Below, piece by piece: positions 44,076 to 53,026 of a stretch of 64,000 nucleotides of DNA; position 1 is the first letter of the stretch; each line of letters starts with the position of its first letter. Both the position numbers and the translations under genes were made by a program. The notes beneath the pieces are model-generated. The model was given only the letters and a program-made list of their open reading frames with translations. It had not been told where the DNA came from and searched no databases. This DNA comes from G965232465 sp965276005 (GTDB lineage: Bacteria > Pseudomonadota > Alphaproteobacteria > JAQWUY01), in the NCBI GenBank assembly GCA_965276005.1, contig OZ254962.1, positions 2,418,001-2,482,000 on the forward strand, given 5' to 3'.

Positions 44076-45760
44076 CGCCGTATTTTTCCTTTATTTTGTT
44101 GTATGGTGCGTTTCTCCAGTGCGGTTAAGGGCAGTTTTTCGCTAAATTTTTGTTCCCGTACAACCCGCAGATTTATCTGTTGCCATAATGCCGCTACAGG
44201 GGTGTTGAGACGGGCGGATTGGGTTTGTAAAAATGCCATAAACAGTTTGACATTTGAATCTAGTACCGCCCCGTTTGCAAACGGAGATAAGGTGTTTTTT
44301 ATTTGGCTGTGTATATGCGGATTGCCATATGCTCTATAGGTGGCAAACATATTTTGTAACACAGCGGTTATGGCGGGCGTTAAAGAGACTTGTACCCCTT
44401 GTGGCAGCGATGCGTTTTGTCTGCTGTCATAAACATGTCGATCGACAATAGGCAATCGCATCGGGTTATCGGCAAACAGCCATTGTAAAGCGGCTTCGAC
44501 CAATATTTCGTGGGCGTCTTTGCTAAGAAAACCGCTGTGAAAACCGCTGTGAAAACCGCTGTTGTTGTCCACATATGCCAAGATGTGTTGCATCTGTTGG
44601 CGGTGGTAGGGGCTGTTTTTTGCCCACATTTCGTATTGGTGGAAATACAAGTGTATCATTTCATGCAGCAAGGTTATAGTATCCATACCATCAAACAGGC
44701 GGATAAGATTTTCTGGGGGTAGTCCATAATTGCGGTTGCGGTATAAAAAGGTGCCTTGAATATTGGCGGTTTTACCCAATGTATTTGGCAAGGTTGCCCC
44801 TGCGGTTTTTAGGATGCGGATAATATCGGTAAAATCTTGGCGGGTGGCGATGGTCAGGGCGTTGACCCCGTATTTGTTTTGGGTGTGTACGCTGCCCCCC
44901 ACATCGATAAAAGCGGCGACTGCATCTGGGTTATTTTGTTGCGTGGCTAGTATCAATAAAGTGTTGCCATGTGTATCGAGGTAATCGATTTTTGCCCCTC
45001 TGCGGACAAGGATACGGATGAGCTCCGTATTGTTTGCCTGCACCGCCCATGCCAAAGCCGGCGTACCTTTGTAAGCTATGTCGACATCCGCTTTACCGGC
45101 AATTAAAATTTTTGCCATTTGGGTTTTATGGCTGTTAATAGTGGCAATCAAGGGGGCGACACCATATACATTTTTGGCGTTTACATCCGCCCCAGCAACA
45201 ACCAATATTTTTAACACCGTTAGATTGTTATCGTTTATTGCCCATTCCAGAGGGGTATTGCCGTTGCTGTCCTTGACATTGACATTTGCCCCCGCAGATG
45301 CCAATAAATTGATAATGTGGGTGTTGTTGTTTTGCAATGCCCATATTAGGGGGACTCGATTGTCCGCATTGCCCACATTGACATTTGCCCCTGCGGATAC
45401 CAGCGATTTTACGATGCTTGCGTTGTTTTTATGCACCGCCCAAATAAGCGGGGTGTTGCCGTCTTTACCTGTAACATTGGGGGTTGCCCCTGCCGACAAC
45501 AACGCATCGACTATTTGGGTATTGCCGTTATGCGATGCCCACAACAGCGGCGTGTATCCATATTTGGCATCGGCTGTGTCGATGTCTATATCGCCCCGCA
45601 GTAAAGAGATGACAGTATTTATATCGTTGTCGTATACGGCTTGTATAAGGGCGTTGTTCGCCTGTGCCACAGAAATAAACAGGACAAACACGCACCCACA
45701 TATATATCGTATATATGCAGACATCAAAACAGGCAGTATACGGACGGATGGTATCGACAT
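44072..45760 (-). CDS. Exported ankyrin-repeat protein with HExxH zincin domain
   Basis: 562 residues. A hydrophobic segment ends at VAQA (about 34) and acts as signal peptide; ATG 45760 has AAGGG upstream, ATG 45724 is an alternative. Residues about 36-325 hold roughly nine ankyrin repeats (GNTPLIWAVHKNN..IVKSLVSAGANVNV). The C-terminal part has IQGTFLYRNRNYGLPP, then TITLLHEMIHLYFH with the zinc motif H366-E-x-x-H370, and HEILVEAALQWLF with a possible third ligand. This resembles the zincin domains of polyvalent phage/plasmid proteins. Likely a secreted or periplasmic protease; target unknown. Confidence 0.78.
   Translation of the reverse strand: MSIPSVRILPVLMSAYIRYICGCVFVLFISVAQANNALIQAVYDNDINTVISLLRGDIDIDTADAKYGYTPLLWASHNGNTQIVDALLSAGATPNVTGKDGNTPLIWAVHKNNASIVKSLVSAGANVNVGNADNRVPLIWALQNNNTHIINLLASAGANVNVKDSNGNTPLEWAINDNNLTVLKILVVAGADVNAKNVYGVAPLIATINSHKTQMAKILIAGKADVDIAYKGTPALAWAVQANNTELIRILVRRGAKIDYLDTHGNTLLILATQQNNPDAVAAFIDVGGSVHTQNKYGVNALTIATRQDFTDIIRILKTAGATLPNTLGKTANIQGTFLYRNRNYGLPPENLIRLFDGMDTITLLHEMIHLYFHQYEMWAKNSPYHRQQMQHILAYVDNNSGFHSGFHSGFLSKDAHEILVEAALQWLFADNPMRLPIVDRHVYDSRQNASLPQGVQVSLTPAITAVLQNMFATYRAYGNPHIHSQIKNTLSPFANGAVLDSNVKLFMAFLQTQSARLNTPVAALWQQINLRVVREQKFSEKLPLTALEKRTIQQNKGKIRR
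44527..44562 (-). repeat. Three 12-bp tandem repeats in the zincin domain
   Basis: GAAAACCGCTGT (plus strand) occurs three times in a row, encoding the HSGF steps of the stretch SGFHSGFHSGF between the HEMIH motif and HEILVEA. In frame, so copy change would only alter loop length. Confidence 0.85.
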
Positions 45761-45773
45761 CGAAACGCCCTTT

Positions 45774-45800
45774 CGTTTTTGTCGTTTTTGTCGTTTTTGT
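45774..45800. repeat. Three 9-bp repeats just upstream of the ankyrin-zincin start
   Basis: CGTTTTTGT is repeated three times (ACAAAAACG on the gene strand), ending 14 bp before the start codon and next to the AAGGG ribosome site. Copy change would move any upstream promoter relative to the start. Confidence 0.7.
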
Positions 45801-45837
45801 GGTGGCGGGGTATGCGTATAACACTTGACGGGGCGTG

Positions 45838-46083
45838 TTACGGGCGGTGGGTTTTTAGGCGGTGGTTTTGTTTCATAAAGTTGCGTAAAACATATATTCG
45901 AACCGCACTGGACAAATTGCCATCACGGTTTTCATCTATTTCGGATAACAGCTGCGAAGTGCTTCTGCCTTGTGCTTCGGCAATGCTGATAAAAGCCCGC
46001 CAAAAAATGTTTTCCAGTGTAATCGAAGTGGCATGCCCATTTAACACAATAGAGCGTTTTTTAATATCATTATCATTTATCAT
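45838..46083 (-). CDS. Ribbon-helix-helix domain protein
   Basis: 81 residues. KKRSIVLNGHATSITLENIFWRAF and EAQGRSTSQLLSEIDENR fit the RHH_4-type protein widespread in alphaproteobacteria, an N-terminal beta strand followed by two helices. Probably a small DNA-binding regulator, though family members are mostly uncharacterised. It lies 77 bp upstream of the ankyrin-zincin gene on the same strand and could share its transcript. Confidence 0.8.
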   Translation of the reverse strand: MINDNDIKKRSIVLNGHATSITLENIFWRAFISIAEAQGRSTSQLLSEIDENRDGNLSSAVRIYVLRNFMKQNHRLKTHRP

Positions 46084-46389
46084 AGTATATAATACCTCTT
46101 TTCAGTTGATTTATCAGTTACATACACTCGCACCATAATAAATACAGATGGGGGGAGATGTCAAATACTTTTTTCGATTAACTGACTGTTTTTGTGTATT
46201 TTTTATGGAAATTGCTAGAATTTGGTAGAGCGTAGTCGAAAATAAGCGAAAAATTGCCTATATCCGCACAACATAATGTTTGCATTTTCCTTTCCATTTC
46301 AAAATGTAAAAAAGACACAAAAAGGATATGGACACATGCACAGAAATACAGTACATTGACACTTGACAATATACAAAGGAGACAAAACA
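46084..46389. other. Intergenic region between RHH and polyol dehydrogenase genes
   Basis: AT-rich, divergent spacer. Contains two TTGACA boxes close to the dehydrogenase start (46356-46371) without clear -10 partners. No gene or RNA recognised. Confidence 0.4.
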
Positions 46390-47430
46390 ATGGCACAAGC
46401 ATTGATACTGGAAAAAAAAGGGCAGCTGTCGATTCGTGATATAGATATTCCCTTAACTGTGGGCGACAATGATGTCAAGATTGCCGTTCACACGGTCGGC
46501 GTGTGTGGCAGCGATGTGCATTATTATGAACACGGTGCCATTGGGCCTTTTGTGGTGCGGCACCCGATGATTTTGGGACACGAAGCCGCAGGCACAGTGG
46601 TAGAAATAGGCAAAAATGTCGAACACCTGGCTGTGGGCAGCCGTGTATGTATGGAACCGGGCATCCCTAATGTGCACTCAAAAGCCTATAAACTGGGCAT
46701 ATATAACACGGATCCCGATGTGCGGTTTTGGGCAACACCGCCGATTCACGGGTGCTTAACCCCCGAAGTTGTGCACCCTGCCGATTTTACTTTCGCCCTG
46801 CCGGATACGGTTAGTTTTGCCGAAGGGGCTATGGTCGAACCCCTAGCCGTAGGCATGCAGGCTACCGCCAAAGCCAAAGTCCGCCCCGGCGATATTGCCT
46901 TAGTGATAGGGGCGGGACCGATTGGCATTATGAACGCTCTAAGTGCCTTAGCGGGGGGCTGTGCCAAAGTGTATATCGCCGATATTGTCGCAGAAAAATT
47001 ACACATCGCCGCCCAATACGATCGCATCATCCCCATCGATGCGACAACAACCGATGTGGCACAATACATGATGCAACAAACTAAAGGGTGGGGAGCCGAT
47101 GTGGTGTTCGAATGTGCGGGGGCAAATCCTGCGGTGCAAACCACCTTACAAGCGGTCTGCCCCGGCGGATGCGTTGTTTTTGTCGGTATGTGTACGCAAA
47201 ATGTACAGTTCGACATGGTGTTGGCACAATCGAAAGAAATCCGCATGGAAACCGTATTTCGATACGCTAATATGTACGACCGCACCATACAGCTGCTGGC
47301 ATCGGGACAGATCGACTTAGCCCCCCTCATTACCGAAACCTTTGCCTTTAAAGACAGTATTAAAGCATTTGATCGGGCTTTAGAACGCCGATTGACCGAT
47401 GTAAAATTGCAAATCGTATTAGGGGATTAA
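46390..47430 (+). CDS. Xylitol/sorbitol-type zinc-dependent polyol dehydrogenase
   Basis: 346 residues from the ATG at 46390 with AAAGGAG upstream. Catalytic zinc ligands lie in GVCGSDVHYYEHG and LGHEAAG; EPLAVGMQA and IGAGPIGIM are the hinge and NAD-binding turn. The region that normally holds four structural-zinc cysteines (after MEPGIP) has none here (NVHSKAYKLGIYN), as in sorbitol dehydrogenases that lack structural zinc. Oxidises a polyol such as xylitol or sorbitol to the ketose. Single-gene unit. Confidence 0.88.
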   Translation: MAQALILEKKGQLSIRDIDIPLTVGDNDVKIAVHTVGVCGSDVHYYEHGAIGPFVVRHPMILGHEAAGTVVEIGKNVEHLAVGSRVCMEPGIPNVHSKAYKLGIYNTDPDVRFWATPPIHGCLTPEVVHPADFTFALPDTVSFAEGAMVEPLAVGMQATAKAKVRPGDIALVIGAGPIGIMNALSALAGGCAKVYIADIVAEKLHIAAQYDRIIPIDATTTDVAQYMMQQTKGWGADVVFECAGANPAVQTTLQAVCPGGCVVFVGMCTQNVQFDMVLAQSKEIRMETVFRYANMYDRTIQLLASGQIDLAPLITETFAFKDSIKAFDRALERRLTDVKLQIVLGD

Positions 47431-47500
47431 AAGTTTGTACCGCCTATGGCAATGTCTTTAGGGGCATTTTCTGTTCATGGGCTACGCATGACGAAATACC

Positions 47501-48508
47501 CTAAATGCTTTTAAACAGGGTTTGGTTTTCTGTGTGTTTTGTGGACGGTGTGTTGTCAAAATCTGCAAGGATCCGTTGTATGGAAAACCTGCCCCTGCCA
47601 AATTCGCTTGACAATATTTCGACAATGTGTTTTTTCGTTTTGTGTTGCTTTTTTAAATCTACATATTTTGCCTGTATTTTAAGCCGTTCTGCTTCGGTGA
47701 TAGGCTGTCCCGCATTAAATAGGGTATTTTTAGGGGGCTTGCGGATGGTATCCAGCAAATAGCCGGATTGCAAGCGGTCGAATGCTGCGACCTGATACTG
47801 AAAAGCATGTGTACTGATTTCAAAACCACAGCTTTTTCTGCCAAGCCCTTTGGCGACTTTGGCGGTCGAAAAACTGCCCAAAAACATATCACAAACCGTA
47901 TCGCCAGCGTTGCTGGAATATTGAATCATTTTTATTAATAAGGCGGTTGGCAATTCGTTTTTATTTTTGACCTGTGCCGGTTTGTATTCCCTGTTTATTA
48001 TCCACACATCTTCTCGGTCTTGATAATTTAACGACCCGTTTTTGTTGTCCCGTTCCGAATCTGCATAGCGACAATAGGTATTAAATGTATGTGCCGCCCC
48101 CGGTTTGACATAGCACAATATATGATAATGCGAAGATACAAATTTGTTTTTTGTATACACGCCGAAATTATATTTCCATATGATGTGGTTTAATTCTTGT
48201 AACGATGTCTGTTGTAACGCACGCAAAACATCCCCCAAATGCGTATAGCCCGATACGATATACATAGTGCCCCCGGGCTTTAAAATCCGTTCGGCTTGCC
48301 GTATCCAGTCCACAGAAAACTGAGAATATTCAGATGCGGGGATTTCTACATATCCATCGATGACAAAGTCTTCATTGCGGTTATAATGTTTATCGAGGGT
48401 TGCCCCATCGATACCATACGGGGGATCGGATATTATCAAATCTATCGAGTTGTCTCGAATATACTTTTTGGCACCCGATATACAGTCTTCGTTAAAAAAT
48501 GTGTGCAT
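47501..48508 (-). CDS. Orphan DNA methyltransferase (N6-adenine/N4-cytosine, beta-type order)
   Basis: 335 residues. The catalytic motif SDPPYGID is near residue 30 and the SAM motif DMFLGSFSTAKVAKGLGRK near residue 210, so motif IV precedes motif I as in the beta class. About 100 residues follow, with a Lys-rich helix and IVEILSSEFGRGRFSIQRILADF that may help recognise the site. No restriction gene is nearby, so it is probably a solitary regulatory methylase. Starts 10 bp after nqrF on the same strand. Confidence 0.88.
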   Translation of the reverse strand: MHTFFNEDCISGAKKYIRDNSIDLIISDPPYGIDGATLDKHYNRNEDFVIDGYVEIPASEYSQFSVDWIRQAERILKPGGTMYIVSGYTHLGDVLRALQQTSLQELNHIIWKYNFGVYTKNKFVSSHYHILCYVKPGAAHTFNTYCRYADSERDNKNGSLNYQDREDVWIINREYKPAQVKNKNELPTALLIKMIQYSSNAGDTVCDMFLGSFSTAKVAKGLGRKSCGFEISTHAFQYQVAAFDRLQSGYLLDTIRKPPKNTLFNAGQPITEAERLKIQAKYVDLKKQHKTKKHIVEILSSEFGRGRFSIQRILADFDNTPSTKHTENQTLFKSI

Positions 48509-48518
48509 TTAAAACATA

Positions 48519-49742
48519 CTAACCGCCAAAGTCGTCCAACATAATGTCTTCTCTGTCCACTCCCATATCGAGCAACATGTCGATGACGCACTTGTTCATC
48601 ATAGGGGGACCGCATAGGTAGTATTCGCAGTCTTCGGGGGCTTCGTGGTGTTTGAGGTATGTATCGTGTAGGACATTGTGGATAAACCCTGTTAAGCCCG
48701 TCCAGTTGTCTTCTGGTTGCGGTTCGGACAGGGCTATGTGCCATTCGAAATTTGGGTATTTTTCTGCCAACATATCGAAGTCTTGGCGATAAAAAATTTC
48801 TTTTTCGGACCTTGCACCGTACCAGAATGTGACTTTTCTATCGGTGTGTATCCTCAGGAATTGGTCGAATATGTGCGACCGCATGGGTGCCATGCCGGCA
48901 CCGCCGCCGACGAATACCATTTCTTTTTCGGTTTCACGGGCAAAGAATTCCCCGTATGGACCGGAAATGGTCACATCGTCGCCGGGTTTTAGTGACCAAA
49001 TGTACGATGACATTTTGCCTGCTGGAATGTCTTTCATTTTGCCGGGGGGGGGGGAGGCAATACGGACATTAAGCATAACAATCCCCTGTTCACCGGGCCA
49101 ATTTGCCATCGAATATGCCCGTTCGACCGCTGTGTCGACTTTCGATTCCACTTCGAACAAGCCAAAATGCTGCCAATCCACATGGTATTCTTTATCGATG
49201 TCAAAATCCTTGTATTTTACATGGTGGGGCGGGGCTTCGATTTGGATGTAGCCGCCCGCCCGAAACGGTACGGATTCGCCCTCTGGCAATTCGACCACGA
49301 ACTCTTTAATAAAGGTTGCCACATTGTCGTTTGATTTTACTTTACAATGCCATTTTCGCACCCCGAAGATGTCGTCTTCTACTTGGATTTTCATGTCTTG
49401 CTTGACCGCCACCTGACAGGACAACCGCTTGCCGGCACGGGCTTCCCGCTTGGTGATGTGCGACTCTTCTGTGGGCAAAATATCGCCGCCGCCTTCGTGC
49501 ACTTCCAGCCAACACTGACCACAGGATCCGCCACCGCCGCAGGCAGAGGGAATAAAAATCTTGTTATCCGCTAAAACCCCTAATAACTTGCCACCAACAG
49601 GCACCTCGATGGTTTTTTCGCCGTTGATTTCAATCTTGACATTGCCCGAAGGCACCAAATACTTTCGTGCGGTTATAATTATCATCACAAGTATAGTTAC
49701 AATTGCAATGAATACGCTAATACTGAGTACCAATTCACCCAT
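48519..49742 (-). CDS. nqrF: Na+-translocating NADH:quinone reductase subunit F
   Basis: 407 residues. One N-terminal membrane helix, then a 2Fe-2S ferredoxin domain with ACGGGGSCGQCWLEV and its fourth Cys in RLSCQVAV, an FAD domain (RAYSMAN) and an NADH domain (FVGGGAGMAPMRSHI). Entry point for electrons from NADH. Last of the six nqr genes. Confidence 0.97.
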   Translation of the reverse strand: MGELVLSISVFIAIVTILVMIIITARKYLVPSGNVKIEINGEKTIEVPVGGKLLGVLADNKIFIPSACGGGGSCGQCWLEVHEGGGDILPTEESHITKREARAGKRLSCQVAVKQDMKIQVEDDIFGVRKWHCKVKSNDNVATFIKEFVVELPEGESVPFRAGGYIQIEAPPHHVKYKDFDIDKEYHVDWQHFGLFEVESKVDTAVERAYSMANWPGEQGIVMLNVRIASPPPGKMKDIPAGKMSSYIWSLKPGDDVTISGPYGEFFARETEKEMVFVGGGAGMAPMRSHIFDQFLRIHTDRKVTFWYGARSEKEIFYRQDFDMLAEKYPNFEWHIALSEPQPEDNWTGLTGFIHNVLHDTYLKHHEAPEDCEYYLCGPPMMNKCVIDMLLDMGVDREDIMLDDFGG

Positions 49743-49757
49743 AAAAGTATCCTCTTA

Positions 49758-50366
49758 TTATAACTTTACGCCGCTAAACGACATAAAACCAAGTGCCATC
49801 AAACCGGATGTGATAAATGCAATGCCCAGCCCTTGTAAGGCGGGCGGTATATCGCTGTATTTTAATTTTTCTCGAATACCGGCAATGGCAATAATCGCCA
49901 GTGCCCAGCCCACACCGGCACCGCCGCTGTATACAACCGATTCGCCAAAGCTGTAATCCCGCTCGACCATAAACAAAGACGCCCCCAAGATGGCACAGTT
50001 TACCGTAATCAACGGTAGGAAAATCCCCAATGCACTATATAGCGGCGGGAAAAACCTGTCGAGTATCATTTCCAAAATCTGTACAATCGCTGCAATCACC
50101 CCGATATACGCCAAATAGCCAAGAAACCGCAAGTCTATATCGCCCAGCCCCAACCATGCCAACGCCCCAGCGTTTAGGAAAAAAGTATAAATCAAATTGT
50201 TGGCAGGCACGGTAAAAATCTGTACAAACACTACCGCTATACCCAAACCGACAGCGGTTTCGACCTTTTTTGACACGGCAAGAAAAGTACACATACCCAA
50301 GAAAAAGGCAAGTGCCATGTTTTCCACAAAAACCGCTTTAACAAATAAGCTGATATATTGTTCCAT
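49758..50366 (-). CDS. nqrE: Na+-translocating NADH:quinone reductase subunit E
   Basis: 202 residues, six membrane helices. Opens EQYISLFVKAVFVENMALAFFLG with the conserved GMCTF Cys; VNCAILG holds the second conserved Cys. The start overlaps the nqrD stop by one base (TAATG). Confidence 0.96.
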   Translation of the reverse strand: MEQYISLFVKAVFVENMALAFFLGMCTFLAVSKKVETAVGLGIAVVFVQIFTVPANNLIYTFFLNAGALAWLGLGDIDLRFLGYLAYIGVIAAIVQILEMILDRFFPPLYSALGIFLPLITVNCAILGASLFMVERDYSFGESVVYSGGAGVGWALAIIAIAGIREKLKYSDIPPALQGLGIAFITSGLMALGFMSFSGVKL

Positions 50367-51022
50367 TAAGCGTGTCCTCCTTCTGGTGCACGAATTTTAA
50401 ACTGTGGCACTTCGACCTGTGCCGGTTTCCACGCTCGAAATACCCAAATGATAATACCGATTAAGAAAAATGCTGATGGCGGCAACAACAACAAGCCATT
50501 GGGCACATACCAACCGCCATTGTTTACGGTCTCGAAGATGGTAATGCCAAACAATTTGCCCGCCCCAAACAGCTCCCGTACCACCGCTAGCATAATCAGA
50601 ATAAGGCTATATCCCGCCCCATTGCCGACACCGTCTAGAAACGAGTCCTTGATACTGTTTTGCATGGCAAACCCTTCCGCTCGTCCCATAACGATACAGT
50701 TGGTAATAATCAAGCCGACAAATACTGACAAGGTTTTTGACGCTTCGAAGGCATAGGCTTTTAATATTTGGTCGACGATAATCACCAGCGAAGCGATAAC
50801 CACCATTTGAATGATAATCCGCACACTGGAGGGCATAAAGTTGCGAATGCTGGCAATAATTGCCGAAGAACAAGCGGTTACAAAAATCACCGCCACCGAC
50901 ATAATTACTGCCATTTTTACTGAGCTGGTAACCGCTAATGCGGAACAGATTCCCAATACTTGTAAGGTAATGGGGTTGTTGTCCACCAACGGATCCAATA
51001 AGACTTGTTTTGTGTTTGCCAT
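50366..51022 (-). CDS. nqrD: Na+-translocating NADH:quinone reductase subunit D
   Basis: 218 residues from the ATG at 51022 (MANTKQVLLDPLVDNNPITLQ). Six membrane helices; LGICSALAVTSS and LIITNCIVMGRAEGFA carry the conserved cysteines that pair with those of NqrE around an iron centre. Confidence 0.96.
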   Translation of the reverse strand: MANTKQVLLDPLVDNNPITLQVLGICSALAVTSSVKMAVIMSVAVIFVTACSSAIIASIRNFMPSSVRIIIQMVVIASLVIIVDQILKAYAFEASKTLSVFVGLIITNCIVMGRAEGFAMQNSIKDSFLDGVGNGAGYSLILIMLAVVRELFGAGKLFGITIFETVNNGGWYVPNGLLLLPPSAFFLIGIIIWVFRAWKPAQVEVPQFKIRAPEGGHA

Positions 51023-51034
51023 AATCATATCCCC

Positions 51035-51823
51035 TTAATGTAACAGCCCTTGTCTAAATTTACCCAAGAACGGGGCAAATCCCTGTTTCCCCATCCAAAA
51101 TCGTACCAAGTTATGCACCCCGTCTGAGGTTAAAGTTGCCCCGCTTAGGGCGTCCACTTGATAATCGCCGGATGCCCCGCCCTTGACCACAGAAATAGCC
51201 ACCTTGCCCGTATTAGCAAAGATTTTTTTGTTCTGCCATTTTGCTTGCCAAGTGGGATTGTCCACTTCCCCCCCTAAACCGGGGGTTTCGGCGTGGGCGT
51301 AAAATCTCAATGCTTCAATGGTATTGCCATCGGGCGATACGGCAATAAATCCATACAAGGTCGACCACAACCCATAGCCCTGAATCGGCAAGATAACTTT
51401 TTCGACCGTACCGGCTGTGTCTTTTACCAAGTATACAACCTTGTAATAAGATTGTCGTCGAATGGATGCTATGTCTTGTTTTTTCGGTAACGCTCGGGAA
51501 GTTGTCGGGTCTTTTGCCCCTGCTATTTCGTCATAGCTGGGGGGGACGGCATCGGTAAAATCGCCTGTTCGCATGTCGACGACTCGGGGTTCGATACGGG
51601 TAAACATCTGGTCGATGGTTTTCCCCGGTTGCCACAGCCCGGCAACTTGTATAATGTTACGGCGTTTGTCGTTGGTCTTATTCAGTTCCTGAGTATCCCG
51701 TAAGGAGATAGCCGCCGCCGATACAAACACCGCCGCAACAAAGCATATGGCAACCGTAATCACCAATGTTTTGACCGGGTGTTCTAGGGGCATGCGTTTA
51801 AATCGGGCAAATATATTAGACAT
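51035..51823 (-). CDS. nqrC: Na+-translocating NADH:quinone reductase subunit C
   Basis: 262 residues, one N-terminal membrane helix and a periplasmic domain. VDALSGATLTSDGVHN is the SGATxT motif to which FMN is covalently bound through threonine. The start overlaps nqrB by 8 bp. Confidence 0.96.
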   Translation of the reverse strand: MSNIFARFKRMPLEHPVKTLVITVAICFVAAVFVSAAAISLRDTQELNKTNDKRRNIIQVAGLWQPGKTIDQMFTRIEPRVVDMRTGDFTDAVPPSYDEIAGAKDPTTSRALPKKQDIASIRRQSYYKVVYLVKDTAGTVEKVILPIQGYGLWSTLYGFIAVSPDGNTIEALRFYAHAETPGLGGEVDNPTWQAKWQNKKIFANTGKVAISVVKGGASGDYQVDALSGATLTSDGVHNLVRFWMGKQGFAPFLGKFRQGLLH

Positions 51824-53024
51824 CTCGTTTTACCCTTCTTTTAAAGTTTGCCTGCATGACAAAATAATCTATCAAGGGGGCAAAAATATTACCGAATAAA
51901 ATAGCCATCATCATACCTTCTGGGAAGGCGGGGTTTATCACCCGTATCATCACCACCATAAAGCCGATTAACGCCCCGTATATCCACCGTCCCGTGTTGG
52001 TCATAGCCCCGCTGATAGGTTCGGTCACCATAAACACCAACCCAAACGCATAGCCGCCAATGACAAAGTGCCAATACCACGGCATCGCCATCATCGCATT
52101 GGTATCGGAACCGATGGCGTTAAACAACAACACCGTTGCAACAGTGCCGATGACACACCCCGCCACCATGCGATAATTGGCAATCTTGGTAACCAGCAAG
52201 AACGCCAACCCCATTAAAATTGCCAGTGTAGATGTTTCACCTATCGACCCTTGAATGGTGCCAATAAATGCATCGACCAGCGAAATACCTTCGCCGACAA
52301 TAGCCTCGACACCGCCTTGATTGCCCAAGTTCAGAGCGGTAGCCCCCGAATATCCATCGACCCCAACCCAGACTGCATCACCGGAAATTTGTGCCGGATA
52401 GGCAAAATACAAAAACGCCCGCCCCACAAGGGCTGGGTTCATAAAGTTTTTGCCTTGACCGCCAAATACTTCCTTGCCGATAATCACCCCGAATGCGATA
52501 CCTAGCCCCACTTGCCATAACGGCAGCGTCGCCGGCAAACACAGGCTGTATAACATGGATGACACCAAAAAACCTTCGGTAACTTCGTGGCGGCGAATGA
52601 TGGCAAACACCACTTCGATAACACCGCCAACCGCCAAAGTGGTAATGTATATAGGCAACCAATACAACGCCCCTAGTAGCATATTTCCCAACAGCGATGC
52701 GGGGTTATAGCCATAGCCGATCCCCCCCAAAACCCAGCCCCGCCAACCGCCAACCGTATCCACACCCATAGTTGCCAACGCCAGATTGGTTTGGTATCCC
52801 GTATTCCACAGCCCGAACAACAACGCCGGCACCGTTGCCAGCACCACATATGTCATCACCCGCTTGGTATCGACAAAGTCCCGGGCGTGCGGGGCAACTG
52901 TTGTTACTGTACGGGGGGTATACGCAAAGGTTTCTACCATTTCGTACAACGCATAATACCGTTCGTATTTACCGCCGGGGGCAAACAGATGGTGTTTATC
53001 GTCAAAAAACTTTCTTAACCCCAT
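51816..53024 (-). CDS. nqrB: Na+-translocating NADH:quinone reductase subunit B
   Basis: 402 residues from the ATG at 53024 (AAGGG upstream). About ten membrane helices; DGYSGATALNLG is the FMN-threonine site. Forms the main Na+ path. Confidence 0.96.
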   Translation of the reverse strand: MGLRKFFDDKHHLFAPGGKYERYYALYEMVETFAYTPRTVTTVAPHARDFVDTKRVMTYVVLATVPALLFGLWNTGYQTNLALATMGVDTVGGWRGWVLGGIGYGYNPASLLGNMLLGALYWLPIYITTLAVGGVIEVVFAIIRRHEVTEGFLVSSMLYSLCLPATLPLWQVGLGIAFGVIIGKEVFGGQGKNFMNPALVGRAFLYFAYPAQISGDAVWVGVDGYSGATALNLGNQGGVEAIVGEGISLVDAFIGTIQGSIGETSTLAILMGLAFLLVTKIANYRMVAGCVIGTVATVLLFNAIGSDTNAMMAMPWYWHFVIGGYAFGLVFMVTEPISGAMTNTGRWIYGALIGFMVVMIRVINPAFPEGMMMAILFGNIFAPLIDYFVMQANFKRRVKRDV

Positions 53025-53026
53025 AA

